A DNA stretch of 64,000 nt. It comes from Watersipora subatra (lineage: Eukaryota; Bryozoa; Gymnolaemata; Cheilostomatida; Watersiporidae). Position 1 is the stretch's first letter. Each line of letters starts with the position of its first letter. The notes under the pieces were generated by a model, which worked only from the letters and a program-made list of their open reading frames with translations, had not been told where the DNA came from and ran no database searches. Below, piece by piece: positions 11,700 through 23,960 of this stretch. Position numbers and translations under genes: made by a program. Location of the stretch: positions 13,873,869 through 13,937,868 of the forward strand of contig NC_088711.1 in NCBI RefSeq assembly GCF_963576615.1, written 5' to 3'.

Positions 11700-13280
11700 T
11701 CTAGCTCCGGAACTACTCTCTTGAAAGAAATACTCCAACCAATCAGCCACGTCTGTTATCACAACCTTCAGCTCAATTGGCCGAATGGGCGGAGTTAATA
11801 TAGATTGACACCGCTTACTACTCCATCGTATTGCATCATAGAAGTGCACTAGGGTAGGTCCTCTCCCAATATGTCATGCAGACATGTTGGCATTAGGCAG
11901 CTTTGCTGACGCTAGAGACGTCAGATGATGTACTAGATTTTAACAGGCGTAATCCTAAACAATGAAAAGCTGTATGTATGAGCTATAATGCAATCTGACC
12001 TCATGCCCTAGCAGATGTTACAAAAGCAGCTACAAAGTAATTACATCCCAATGTCAACAGGTCGAGGTAGCAGACGAAGTTTTGGCATGCCTTGGAACCA
12101 TGCCTTGGAACGATTTATTACCACCAAGAGCTTGTCCCTTCATAACATGCTTGTAGAGAATCTAGCGATGTTGTGCCTAGATTTTTCTTTAAAATTGTTC
12201 AGTACCTAATATCTGGTCTTTTATCAAATATTAACCTGAATTACGCTTTGTGGGCTTGATGTCATGAATTGACACGAAATCATGTAAAGTAATTATATGC
12301 ATAATTTTCACTAAACCGTTTGAGCAACGCAGCGTGTCCATTATGCAGACGTGAGGTAGAGTCACGTATCTAACAAAGTTCTCCTGAACAGAAGAGACCA
12401 CCCTCTTGTTCAACTGATCATTCCGTTAGGCTGTGAACTTGTATTATTAGCCTGAAGAGGGTTGAATATAATTCAATTAGAATCATTCCATTGTGTAAAT
12501 GGAGCAATTGGTCTAGCCAGAAAGGTGCTCTCCTTGGCCATAGTTCAAATATTTGAATGCTTTGCGGTAAGGGAATATTACATGATTGTTTGAATATACT
12601 TGCCTAACTGCAAGCTATTGTTCACATCTCTATTCAAGCGCTGCACTCAATCTGGCTTCCCTTATTGTTACACGCGGCATCGCAAGTCAAATTACAGTAA
12701 AAGAATGAGAGTCACCATTTTCTTGGTATTAATAGATACAATTATATCAATTTATCTCTGGAGGCTTTTATTCGGTAGCGCAACCTCATTTCTTATCGCT
12801 ACGGATCATTCGTTGCCTTCACAAGCCTAATTAGATACCATAGGTGTACTTATCTAAAATTTTTAGAATTCAAATATCATGGGAAAAATGACCGCACAAA
12901 AGCCGTTGAGACTTCGTCTGTTGGTTTTTTAAGAGGCTTCTCAAGTGGATGCAATCACAGACAAAGTGCTCACTATAAATGGCAACACTTGTGGTAATGA
13001 CCGCATGACTAAGGCACATTATAGCAGCAGATAGCTCCTTAACTGCACCGTTGCACCTAATATTTTCACTTTTTAAATGTTAAATTTTGACAGCTGCATT
13101 ATCCATTTTTTAAAATCAGATTAATATTGTATGTCACTCGGGTGGCATCTCAGAGATGTGTTCATATAAAACACAAAAAATGTAAGTTATAGACAATAAC
13201 TGGTGATGATTTTCACATTGATTGTGCTGAATGGGAACACTTTCTTCAAACTTTGTGCCGTTTAAATAAAACCAAAATTG
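11700..13280. other. Intergenic, no gene seen
   Basis: Unique-looking AT-rich sequence. Open frames here are short and show no family signature, codon pattern or splice context. Confidence 0.6.
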
Positions 13281-13284
13281 ACTA

Positions 13285-13895
13285 TTTATTGTTGAGGTAC
13301 AACGTTTTACTGTATTGCAATTGTTGCTAGATTTGTCATTGTTGAGGTACAGCTTTACACTATATTGCAATTGTTGTTAGACAGCCTTGTTGAGGTACAA
13401 CGTTTTACTGTATTGCAATTGTTGCTAGATTTGTCATTGTTGGGGTACAGCTTTTCACTATATTGCAATTGTTGTTAGATTTGTCATTGTTGAGGTACAA
13501 CTCTTTACTATATTGCAATTATTGTTAGATTTGTCATTGTTGGGATCTGTCATTTTTAGCTTTTTACTATATTGAAATTGTTGTTAGATTTGTCATTGTT
13601 GAGGTACAACTCTTTACTATATTGCAATTATTGTTAGATTTGTCATTGTTGGGGTACAACCATTTACTATATTGCAATTATTGTTAGATTTGTCATTGTT
13701 GGGGTACAACCATTTACTATATTGCAATTATTGTTAGATCTGTCATTGTTGGGATCTGTCATTTTTAGCTTTTTACTATATTGAAATTGTTGTTAGATTT
13801 GTCATTGTTGGGGTACAACCCTTTACTATATTGCAATTATTGTTAGATCTGTCATTGTTGGGGTACAGCTCGTTACTATAATGCAATTATTGTCT
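13285..13895. repeat. Minisatellite, 50-bp unit
   Basis: About twelve tandem copies of a 50-bp unit, TTGTTAGATTTGTCATTGTT then GAGGTACAAC then a TTTACTATATTGCAATTA end. Two copies (near 13540 and 13750) share an inserted variant reading GGGATCTGTCATTTTTAGC. A block containing that variant has therefore been duplicated as a unit. Confidence 0.95.
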
Positions 13896-15753
13896 TTTTT
13901 AAAACTGCACTTTTAGTGACAGCCTTTTAGGAAACATGGCGTCTTTGTCCTTGTAGATGGCATTTTTATGGCCATTACCTAAAAGTGTTTCCAGTCCAAA
14001 TCATTCCTTTCTATAACGCATTAATCACCAGTTTTGCTCTGATACAAATATTTACACTTTGCCCAAGTTCAACATTCATATTCACAAAAACAGCATATAT
14101 AATGATTTTGTCTAATTTACTTTTGAAAGTGAAATGAAACCAGAAACCTTAAAATACTCTGTGACCTTCAGAGTTTGACAAGTGCAAAGCGCCGATGTTT
14201 GTGTCATTGCACGGCGGATGACTAAATGATAAGCAATACTTAATTTTAACGGCAACAAAAGTTTAAATATTTGAGCAATAGATAATTTATGCCCTTTCAT
14301 GACCCAGGAGTTTATGACGGTATGTTACGAATATTTAGTAAACATTGCGTGGCCCAAACCAGCATCGCTGTAATTCCTGATAAGACTCGAAAGACGCTGC
14401 TGAACTGTTCTGATTCAGACAAAGAACAGCTGGTTATGATTCAAGGTTGCAATTCAAAGACAGTATGAAAACTACCTTGTTCAGAGCCTTCATAATCTTC
14501 TTTCTTCAAGTGTTTGGTTATTCATATAAAAAAATTTATTAGCATTTTATAGCTTTTAAGCTAAAAATAACTAAACGTTTTGCTATAATTAGGTTGTTTT
14601 GACTTACAACCTGCTGACAACTGCCGTAGTAGCTTGTTGACCGAGGACAGCGAATGACTCATCACTAATCAGAATGGTTGCAACACGCAGAGGACGGATT
14701 GTGTTTCGCTTCCTGGCAAAATACAACATATCTTGATCATTACTTTACCCGCCTATTCGACAGCCATAATCAGTTATTTTAGCGCTTACTCTGTTGGTTT
14801 AAGGTGTAAATATTTTTAGTAAACAACTCTTAACACATCGGCTGACTTACTGCATACATGACCACTTGTCTAGACATGCGTGGCTGGTAGCTAACAGCAG
14901 ACGGTGTTACATTTGAATCTAACTATTTATAGTATTCACACCTCGTCTGAATGAAAGAAAGCTAAATGTGTTATAGCTTTCTTCACAAGTTTGGCAGCCA
15001 GAATTCTATTTTGATTGCAATGCTGGGAGGTTTGGCATCGGCTCCCTGATTTGCTGTCTACGCGATTCAATGCCCTTACACTAATCGAGTCTAATCTGAC
15101 TGCCGTTTAAGGCAGCCACTGAGTGGTTTTTGTGGTCACATCTGAAATTTCACGTCAGAGAAAGCCAAACAAAGATCATTATAGTAATTGGCTAAGGAAA
15201 CCGCTAAAGATATGTTTCATCATATAGTTTATTGGATGATTCATGAAAAGAAGAGATTGTTTCTATAAAAAGCAGCAAGATAAAAAGAGTTATATCAAGG
15301 AACCAACAAAACTGGTTAAAGGCTAATAATGACTTTGTACCTTACAAAAGGTGGTTTGCTTACATGCAGTGACATTTCATATGCAAGTGATATGCTATAA
15401 CAATGTGATTTCTGGCTTTTTTCATGTGGTTAAATGCTAAAAATTAGGTTTCACATGCTCTAGGGCAGTGTGATCTCACTCTGTAGTTGTACTTGTGGTT
15501 TGTACTCGTGTCTGTAATCACACTACAGACTAAAAATTTTATAATTTCCTCATAATATACTAAACCGCTCTTTGTACTGGTATAAATTATCATCTATACA
15601 TATCCGTGTGACTTTCATAAACATCGCTCAAATTTTACTAAGCGCAGTCAGACAAACTACTACCAAAACCCTTGTCCACCATCACATTCTCAGTGCTGTC
15701 CTCACTTTTTTCGCAAATAATGTTAATAATCACGAAAATATTTATTTTTAAAA

Positions 15754-15776
15754 GATTAGGTCAATCTGACCTAATC
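15754..15776. repeat. Perfect hairpin
   Basis: GATTAGGTCA, a 3-base loop, then TGACCTAATC. The two 10-base arms are perfect. Confidence 0.8.
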
Positions 15777-15970
15777 AAGTATGGTCAAACAAGGAATTCT
15801 CTAAGCCTGAATTTGTTGGGCCATGCGTGGTTTAGTTGAGTGCGTTGAGTGGGGGGTAGTCTGGTTCACTAGCTATAAGGTACAAGGCCAAGTAGCATAA
15901 CTTACGAGTGAACTGTAATCATCAGGTAATACCTATCAGTTTAACCGTAGACCAATTATTGAGCCTAAAA

Positions 15971-16031
15971 ATGAGACATCGTCTATTATAGATGATGTCT
16001 CATAATATTCATGTGACTTCATATGAATATT
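15971..16031. repeat. Two adjacent hairpins
   Basis: The first has arms ATGAGACATCGTCT (15971-15984) and AGATGATGTCTCAT (15990-16003), with one G-T type mismatch. The second, one base later, has arms AATATTCAT (16004-16012) and ATGAATATT (16023-16031). Confidence 0.75.
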
Positions 16032-17052
16032 ACTTGGTACATTTTGAGTTCATATTTAGTTAAACAAAATGATTTATTTGTATAAATTTATTTATATAAA
16101 TAAATCCCTTGTTTAAAGATTGTAACACCATTTTTATTTTGAACTTTTTTATGTTTTGTTTCAACATGTTCAACAAGAAATGTGGAATCGTTCACTCTTC
16201 GTAAATCTTGTCAGAAGGCTTTGTTCTGTTCTTGTTGGGTTTTTCACGAGTGTATGGCTGGCTTGTAGGATCATGCCTGGTTTAGTTTGATACATCGCAT
16301 CGTGCGTGGTCTGGTTTTGGCCGCAGAAAGCTAAAACCACAGGTGAAGGTTGGCTTAATCCTTATGTAAAGATATCTAGCCAATACCAAAATCTCCTGAT
16401 TATCCTTCCTATTGTATCATTAAACAGTTTTTATTCTAATAATCCACTCAGCTGTCTTTATGTTGTGTAGAATTGCTATCAGGGTTTAGCCAAAGCGAAA
16501 GTGGCCACGGAAGATGAACACTAATCTCTATTGTAAGAATGCAGGTTATTTGTGAGGAATTTGATGGGAAAATTGGCCTTGCGGTAGTCACTTTATAATC
16601 ATGCAGCTGGGAGAGAAAAACTAAACTTAAGTTTTGCTGAGAATTACTAATTTACTCAAATAAATGGGTTTCAGATTTTGCAGAAAAAGTCCGGACTTCT
16701 GATCAGAAGATAAAGAAGAAGCTATGTTATCAGAGAGCCTTTGTCTTGCTCAGACATTCCAGGAAATATGTGCTAATTTAGAGTTTATGGCTTTAAGAGA
16801 AAGATAAAATCGCAATCATAAATTAACCTCTCAAGTCATTCTGTTTCATGAATCTCACAGAATAAATCCATCGCAAATCCCTACCTTACGACTTATTTCT
16901 GCATACCTGACACGGATGCAAAATTATGCGGTTTTATAGAAAAGTTGGAATTTACAAATGATAAAAAAAATTTTAATGCGCTGATATCAATGCTCGTTTT
17001 CTCTACTTGACGCATTTGAAGAAAGCGAATATTTATGTCATTACCTTGTGGC

Positions 17053-17076
17053 CTCTCTCTCTCTCTCTCTCTCTCC
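17053..17076. repeat. CT microsatellite
   Basis: Uninterrupted CT dinucleotide run of about 12 repeats. Confidence 0.95.
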
Positions 17077-17523
17077 ATAGAGATGAAGAGATAAATTTCT
17101 ACTGTCGTTTTAATAGGCTCACAGTGAAACTAATAAATAGTTATGCTGATCATGCGGTGGCCATTTAGAAAAGAAGAAAGATTATCTCACCATATAATTT
17201 GTGCAGTAATAAAATATGTCCTTATAAATTCTTTGATAAAACTTTTGCTTCAGTTCTCTTAGCAGATTAGCCAAGGTTTTCTTCTGACATTTCATTACAT
17301 TCTGGCATAAGTTACAGCCGTTGTCTTACAGTATCTTAAGATAAAAGCTGGCCTGAGAACTGTGAATCGGGTTGGAAGTCACTGAATGCTATTCTAGTCT
17401 TTATTGATAACGCATGAGTATAGACTGCACTTGTAGTAGATAAGTTTTTACAATATTTTAATAAAATGTTTTCATCTCACTGCGTAGTAAAACTGAAAGC
17501 AAGCTTTGTAGAAAGATACATAC

Positions 17524-17764
17524 ATGAAGATAAATATCTAGATAGATAGGTAGATTGATATATAGATAAATATATATAAAGATAGATATATATAGATATA
17601 TATATATAATAAAAATATATATATATATATATATAGATAGTTATATGCATAAATAGATATATGTAGATATATGTAGATAGGTAGATAAATCTATAGATAG
17701 ATATCTTGATAGATAGGTAGATAAATAGGTAGATAAATATCTAGATAGATAGGTGAGTATATAG

Positions 17765-17833
<69 letters not shown>

Positions 17834-18012
17834 TAGGTAGGAAGGTAGATAGGAAGATATATAGGTAGATGGATAAATGTATATAGGCCTACACATGGGT
17901 AGGTAGATATATAGATATATATAGGTAGATAGATATCTAGATAGACAGATAAATATCTATAGATAGGTTGTTAGATATAGTGTATAGATAGATATATTGT
18001 ATAGATACATGT
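17524..18012. repeat. GATA / TA microsatellite cluster
   Basis: A mixture of GATA, GATAGGTA and pure TA repeats. A pure (TA)n run of about 60 bases sits at 17769-17831. A second GATA cluster follows at about 18875-18977. Confidence 0.95.
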
Positions 18013-18204
18013 AAATACAGTAGGTGCTCCTATAACGTATACCTCTTATAACATAAATTCAAGATAACGTAAAGAATTTATATTAAGTTTTTGCTTCATA
18101 CTACGTGAAGAATCTACCAAAAATTTATCTATCAATCTAAATGTCACCAGTTAAAGGATCGTAGCAAGCTGTTTTTTATTACAACCTCGACCCCCTGAAA
18201 ACAG

Positions 18205-18448
18205 ATGCCGATAGACAGGTAGAAAACGATAGACAGGTAGACAACGATAGACAGGTAGGCAACGATAGACAGGTAGACAATGATAGACAGGTAGACAATG
18301 ATAGACAGGTAGGCAACGATAGACAGGTAGACAATGATAGACAGGTAGGCAACGATAGACAGGTAGACAATGATAGACAGGTAGACAACGATAGACAGGT
18401 AGGCAACGATAAACAGGTAGACAATGATAGACAGGTAGACAATGCTCT
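18205..18448. repeat. Minisatellite, 18-bp unit (GATAGACAGGTAGACAAY)
   Basis: About 13 copies of an 18-bp unit with GACAAC, GGCAAC and GACAAT variants. It probably arose from the neighbouring GATA microsatellite. Because 18 is a multiple of three, minus-strand frames stay open for about 280-350 bases; these are not genes. Confidence 0.95.
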
Positions 18449-18874
18449 TACTATGGTCAAATAGTTTTGTTTTACATGGTTGTAGACGAATCAAGTATTT
18501 GTTAATAGTTTTCCTTTGCAGAATAGACTTTGCTGTTTAGAAAAAATCAACAAATCGCTGTAGATTGACATCGAAGGTGTGCTTCCCTTAACTTGTAAAA
18601 TTACCACAATCATAGACCATAAATGGACCAATCATAGACCATAAAACAAGTGAATGCGATCACCAATAATACAAACCAATAATACTGCAGTTAAGGTACA
18701 GCCAATAATTAAAAAGTGAAGTCTAGTTTTCTTTTTTTGTAGGGCCAATGGAGAGTTTCGAAAAATCTTAGAAAAGATTAAGCAATTTACATGTATTTGC
18801 TGTTTCTATAACGTAAAATGCCTATAACGTAAACTTGCCTGGAACGGATTATTTATGTTGTAGGAGCGTTTACT

Positions 18875-18977
18875 TTAGATAGGTATATAGATGCTAGATA
18901 GATAGATACTAGATAGATACTAGATAGATACTAGATAGATAGATAGGTATATAGATGCTAGATAGATAGATATATGG
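18875..18977. repeat. GATA-type microsatellite
   Basis: Repeats of ATAGATACTAGATAG and GATA units, related to the cluster at 17.5 kb. Confidence 0.9.
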
Positions 18978-18979
18978 AA

Positions 18980-21900
18980 AGAAAATAAGTCTCATAGGTA
19001 TGCCTAAAGGTTGTTTAGAACTTGATTAAAAAATAAACTAACCGTCTCTGAATTACCCTTTGTGTGAATTTGCCAACTTTTATATATGTGAAACTAGACA
19101 AAACCTGTAAGAATTTTTCAGAGACAAGTAAAGTTTGCGTATCTCATGTACTATGAGTTGGTCTAAAACCTGCTTCAAATGTTTTTTTTGTTTTCAAATA
19201 ACAATGGATTAAGGCTAACAGCTTATTGCAGTCTCCTATCAGAGACCGGATAGATAAATAGTACAAATAATACTTATTATCAGGGTAATTGGCAAAAAAG
19301 CTGTTTGCCAATACAGTTGGCTCACTCATGCTCTGACGTGCAACAACACACGTAGCAAAATTGCACAGCGCCATTACAGTTTTACTGGCTCCGGTGTTCT
19401 GACAGAACTGATAAATTTTTGATGATCTCATTGTTTCACATTTTATGACGCTTTCCGCAATGTCTTATAGTTCTTGACACAAGACTTGAGTTCCTTTATA
19501 ACCCTCTTGTCTCTCAAAGATACACTGTTCATGGAAGCAGTGAAATATTGCAAAATTAGACAATTTTGACTCATTCATGAAATATGCTTTAAATACTCAT
19601 ATATGGACCTATTAAAATGGTAACGCTGCAAAATATAATTTTATCATCAATGAAATGAGTTGAGGCAACATCTTTATAGAAATATTTCAAGATTATAATC
19701 AGTGGTCATGAATAGTAATTGCCTAGAGCTCATCTGCGCCGTTACGAAAAAAGCACCTGCTACCACCTGCTAAAAGCAGAAATGTTGAATCACGTGGATT
19801 AGTATGTAGATTATCAATTAACGGCTAATTAAGTGACCGCAATCAGTACACACGGATGCTTATTGCGTTGCAGCAACACAACCGCTAACAGGAATGAGTA
19901 ATGAGCAGAAAATGATCCCTCTCAAGGCGCTAGTCTGAGAGAGGCCAAAACTCGTCAGTGATTGGTCAGAAGAAGAACAGCCTTCTTTTGAAGGTAAATC
20001 ATACAAAGTAATTTTAGACGATTAAGATCGCGCAATGGTTTTCAGTTCCGGTAGCGTGACAAAGAGACCGTAGACTTTGGACTAAAGTGGTAATTGTTAA
20101 GATGTAGAGATTATGTTTGCTAAGGACTAGTATGACAGAATTATGTTTGCATATACTCGATACCGACCAATTTAAAAATGCCTATAATAACTCCAGTATT
20201 GTGCCGGTAAAGACAAAAAGTATGACGTGATCTTCAGTGTTCTCGGGCCGTAATTAGATAGGCATGCTAATGAACAATGGATGACTAGTTGCGATAGCCT
20301 CACGACATACACTCGTAGACGGGAAACCCTAAACATGTCGCGGACAAGAAACAATTTATGCAAGACTGGCATATTTATGAGTCTCACTCTAACACGCATA
20401 TGGTTGCATCATTTGTGATCAGACTTCCAGACTGAATGCAGAATGTTTCTTGAAAGGATTTTTATGTGGGTCAAGGGTTCTTCACAAAGATAGACTTTTG
20501 AGCAAATATGCAAAGAATTTATTGATTTTATTACAGGGTTGGCAATAGCCATGAATAATTGGTGCTTAACTCTATCAGCGATTCAAACTATTTAGTGTAG
20601 TGCTTGCTTAGAAACTAGAAATGCAAGGAGATTATAACTCCAGTGTTCCGATTTTTATCAAGTTTGGTTTTGCTAAAATTGAGTGGAAGTAAAAAGAGAA
20701 AAGCTTGCACACTTACAAAAACCTCACTCTGCATATTGTAACTCAGCATACTTTATACAAAGTTATGTCACTAACCTAAGTTTTTACACAATAATTTTGC
20801 TGTGCCACAGAACCGGGACTGATGTGAAAACATCTAAACCAAAAGTTTTCTCAAATAACCAATCTAGTGTAACCTTCAAATTGGCGCAAGTAATTAAAAA
20901 ACTAGTTTATACTCAACTTTCTATGAAACATGCATAATAGCTGATATAACTGTCTACTATCAAACTTCTCATCTCCATCCAACATAAATTATATACCAGG
21001 TATATATAGTTGCAGTTTCTATTTTTTATATATAGCAGTCACTCAGTTTAAGTCTGGTTTATTCTGGTTTACATCTAGTTTATTATCAGATTGTGTTTTT
21101 CAAGCTAAAGGTAAACAGAGTTGTCATGGATACAAAATAGTTTAAGAAATTTTTTGACTAAAATTAATGTTAGCTTTTGAGCTACAAACTATTGTTTCCT
21201 ATGTTCACATTTTGTAGTGCAAAATTTCATCAATTTTCAATAACTACACGTATTTTACAGTCACCTCTCTTTACATTGTGTATAAAAATGTTTCTTTTTT
21301 TGAAAGAGAGCTATATTAACACATTATATTCACACTTTTTTAAAACATGCCAATTTTCAACCTATGTTAACAATCTACAAATATAATATAACACAGTCTT
21401 TGAAATTGACTATATTTTATAACAAAACCTACAAAAACTCATTTTTTATAAAAAATGAAAACCAAACAGTGTATTTTTGTTGCTTAAACAATATAAATTA
21501 TTTGTAAGAAACAAAATTTTCCCATAGATTCTTTTTATTGGACGATTTCTAATAGTCAAAGTGCAAACTTTAGTGATAGTAATTTGTCTGAGATGAGACA
21601 AAAACGAAGCGAACGGGAAGCCATTCGTGTGGTTTTACGCAGACTTCTCAAACATGTGGATAATGATGGCTATAACAACTTTGGTAGAATCCAATTATAA
21701 TTTGTATTAGTTTTACACTTTCACTTGGCTAATCTTTCCTAAGCTGTCTAAGTGTGAGAAGTAGCCGCACTAGGTGTGGGCTAAGATTAAGGTATGAAAG
21801 ATTTTATTGGACGAAGTTTATATTCGGTAATCTTTGAAAGATGATTTTATAAGCAAACATCACTCAGACCTGTCAAAAAGCGTGTTTGATTCTATATGTA

Positions 21901-22070
21901 TGTAAATTATCAACGCTAGAGAAATAATGCAAGAATGCTTATTTCTAATCCTAAATAATGAATACTCAAAGTTCTTACACTGTGTACGGTAGCCAGCTGT
22001 GTCTTTGTGCTACCATGGTTTAGATTGGCCTGTCTATGGATTACCAATTCTTTTAAAACTGAAGTCAATA
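18980..22070. other. Intergenic, no gene seen
   Basis: AT-rich unique sequence. A minus-strand open frame at 19144-19431 ends in FEAGFRPTHST, faintly like a LINE reverse transcriptase, but the rest does not fit. Nothing else is recognisable. Confidence 0.55.
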
Positions 22071-22071
22071 C

Positions 22072-23396
22072 GCATTGATGTCTTCATTCCATGCTATAGC
22101 TATATGTATTACACAATATCGATGTCTTCATTCCATGGTATAGTGATATGTATTACACTATATTGATGTTTTCATTCCATGCTATAGCGATATGTATTAC
22201 ACTATATTGATGTTTTCATTCCATGCTATAGCGATATGTATTACACTATATTGATGTTTTCATTCCATGCTATAGCGATATGTATTACACTATATTGATG
22301 TCTTCATTCCATGATATAGCGATATGTATTACACTATATTGATGTCTTCATTCCATGATATAGCGATATGTATTACACTATATCGATGTCTTCATTCCAT
22401 GCTATAGCGATATATATTACACTATATTGTTGTCTTCATTCCATGATATAGCGATATGTATTACACTATATTGATGTCTTCATTCCACGGTATAGCGATA
22501 TGTATTACACTATATTGATGTCTTCATTCCATGCTATAGCGATATATATTACACTATATTGTTGTCTTCATTCCATGATATAGCGATATGTATTACACTA
22601 TATTGATGTCTTCATTCCACGGTATAGCGATATGTATTACACTATATTGATGTCTTCATTCCATGATATAGCGATATGTATTACACTATATCGATGTCTT
22701 CATTCCATGCTATAGCGATATATATTACACTATATTGTTGTCTTCATTCCATGATATAGCGATATGTATTACACTATATTGATGTCTTCATTCCACGGTA
22801 TAGTGATATGTATTACACTATATTGATGTTTTCATTCCATGCTATAGCGATATGTATTACACTATATTGATGTCTTCATTCCATGATATAGCGATATGTA
22901 TTACACTATATTGGTGTCTTCATTCCACGGTATAGCGATATGTATTACACTATATTGATGTCTTCATTCCATGGTATAGCGATATGTATTACACTATATT
23001 GATGTCTTCATTCCATGATATAGCGATATGTATTACACTATATCGATGTCTTCATTCCATGCTATAGCGATATATATTACACTATATTGTTGTCTTCATT
23101 CCACGGTATAGCGATATGTATTACACTATATTGATGTCTTCATTCCACGGTATAGCGATATGTATTACACTATATTGATGTCTTCATTCCATGCTATAGC
23201 GATATGTATTACACTATATTGATGTCTTCATTCCATGGTATAGCGATATGTATTACATTATATTGATGTCTTCATTCCATGCTATAGCGATATGTATTAC
23301 ACTATATTGATGTCTTCATTCCACGGTATAGCGCTATGTATTACGCTATATTGATGTCTTCATTCCATGCTATAGCGACATGTATTACACTATATT
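22072..23396. repeat. Minisatellite/satellite, 44-bp unit, about 30 copies
   Basis: The unit is TGATGTCTTCATTCCATGCT followed by ATAGCGATATGTATTACACT and ATAT. Copies differ at a few diagnostic sites: CATGCTA, CATGATA, CACGGTA or CATGGTA, and GATATGTA or GATATATA followed by TTGTTG. The GATATATA/TTGTTG variant recurs near 22410, 22545, 22725 and 23070 in similar neighbour order, which suggests partial higher-order structure. Confidence 0.96.
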
Positions 23397-23399
23397 GCA

Positions 23400-23960
23400 A
23401 TGTTTACATTTATTGATGGTCTATTATATGACATTAGAATATGATTGTAATATATAATACATTATTTCGTTGTGTTGAATCATGTTAAGTTTTTGTATAT
23501 TATATCTTATTATATTATAATATATTATGTTAGTTTAATTTTATTACTATATGTTTTATTTTGCGATTTCTAACTTATAAATAACTTAGGCCTATATATA
23601 GCAAATAACAAACAACTTTATATATATACTTAATACACATACTAATATATAAAGCATATATGTTATACTTTATATATCAGTATGTAAAATATATGAGTAC
23701 TGTATATATAAAGATAATCATTGTATATATTACATATTATATATGTATTATGTATTATTACTTTTATTGCATACTATACATATGTATAGTAGCCTATGTA
23801 ATAAAAGTATATGTAATAAGAATATACAGTATATATACAGTATATATATACAGTATATATATCGAGTATTATGACGGTATTACATATATTACAGTATTAC
23901 ATATATTCTATATATATACAGTATATATATATAAACCGTATATATATATATCAGAAATAA
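23400..23960. repeat. TA-rich low-complexity tract
   Basis: Dense TATA, GTATATATA and CAGTATATA repeats. The open frame of 101 codons at 23660-23965 is a by-product of this composition (mostly Tyr, Ile and Val). Confidence 0.85.

Larger units (their letters stand above)
13915..17520. other. Intergenic, hairpins but no gene
   Basis: No coding region recognised. It holds three inverted repeats between 15750 and 16031 and a short CT microsatellite at 17053-17076. Confidence 0.6.

Noticed and set aside
18144-18494. Minus-strand frame of 116 codons (YLSIV repeats)
   Set aside because: By-product of the 18-bp GATAGACAGGTAGACAAY array.
19144-19431. Minus-strand frame ending FEAGFRPTHST, like the GFR.GHST motif of LINE reverse transcriptase
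   Set aside because: The upstream residues lack the expected YRPISLLP region and the frame stops at once after the motif; probably chance.
22072-23396. CRISPR-like array
   Set aside because: The units are contiguous 44-bp repeats without unique spacers, in a eukaryotic genome with introns.
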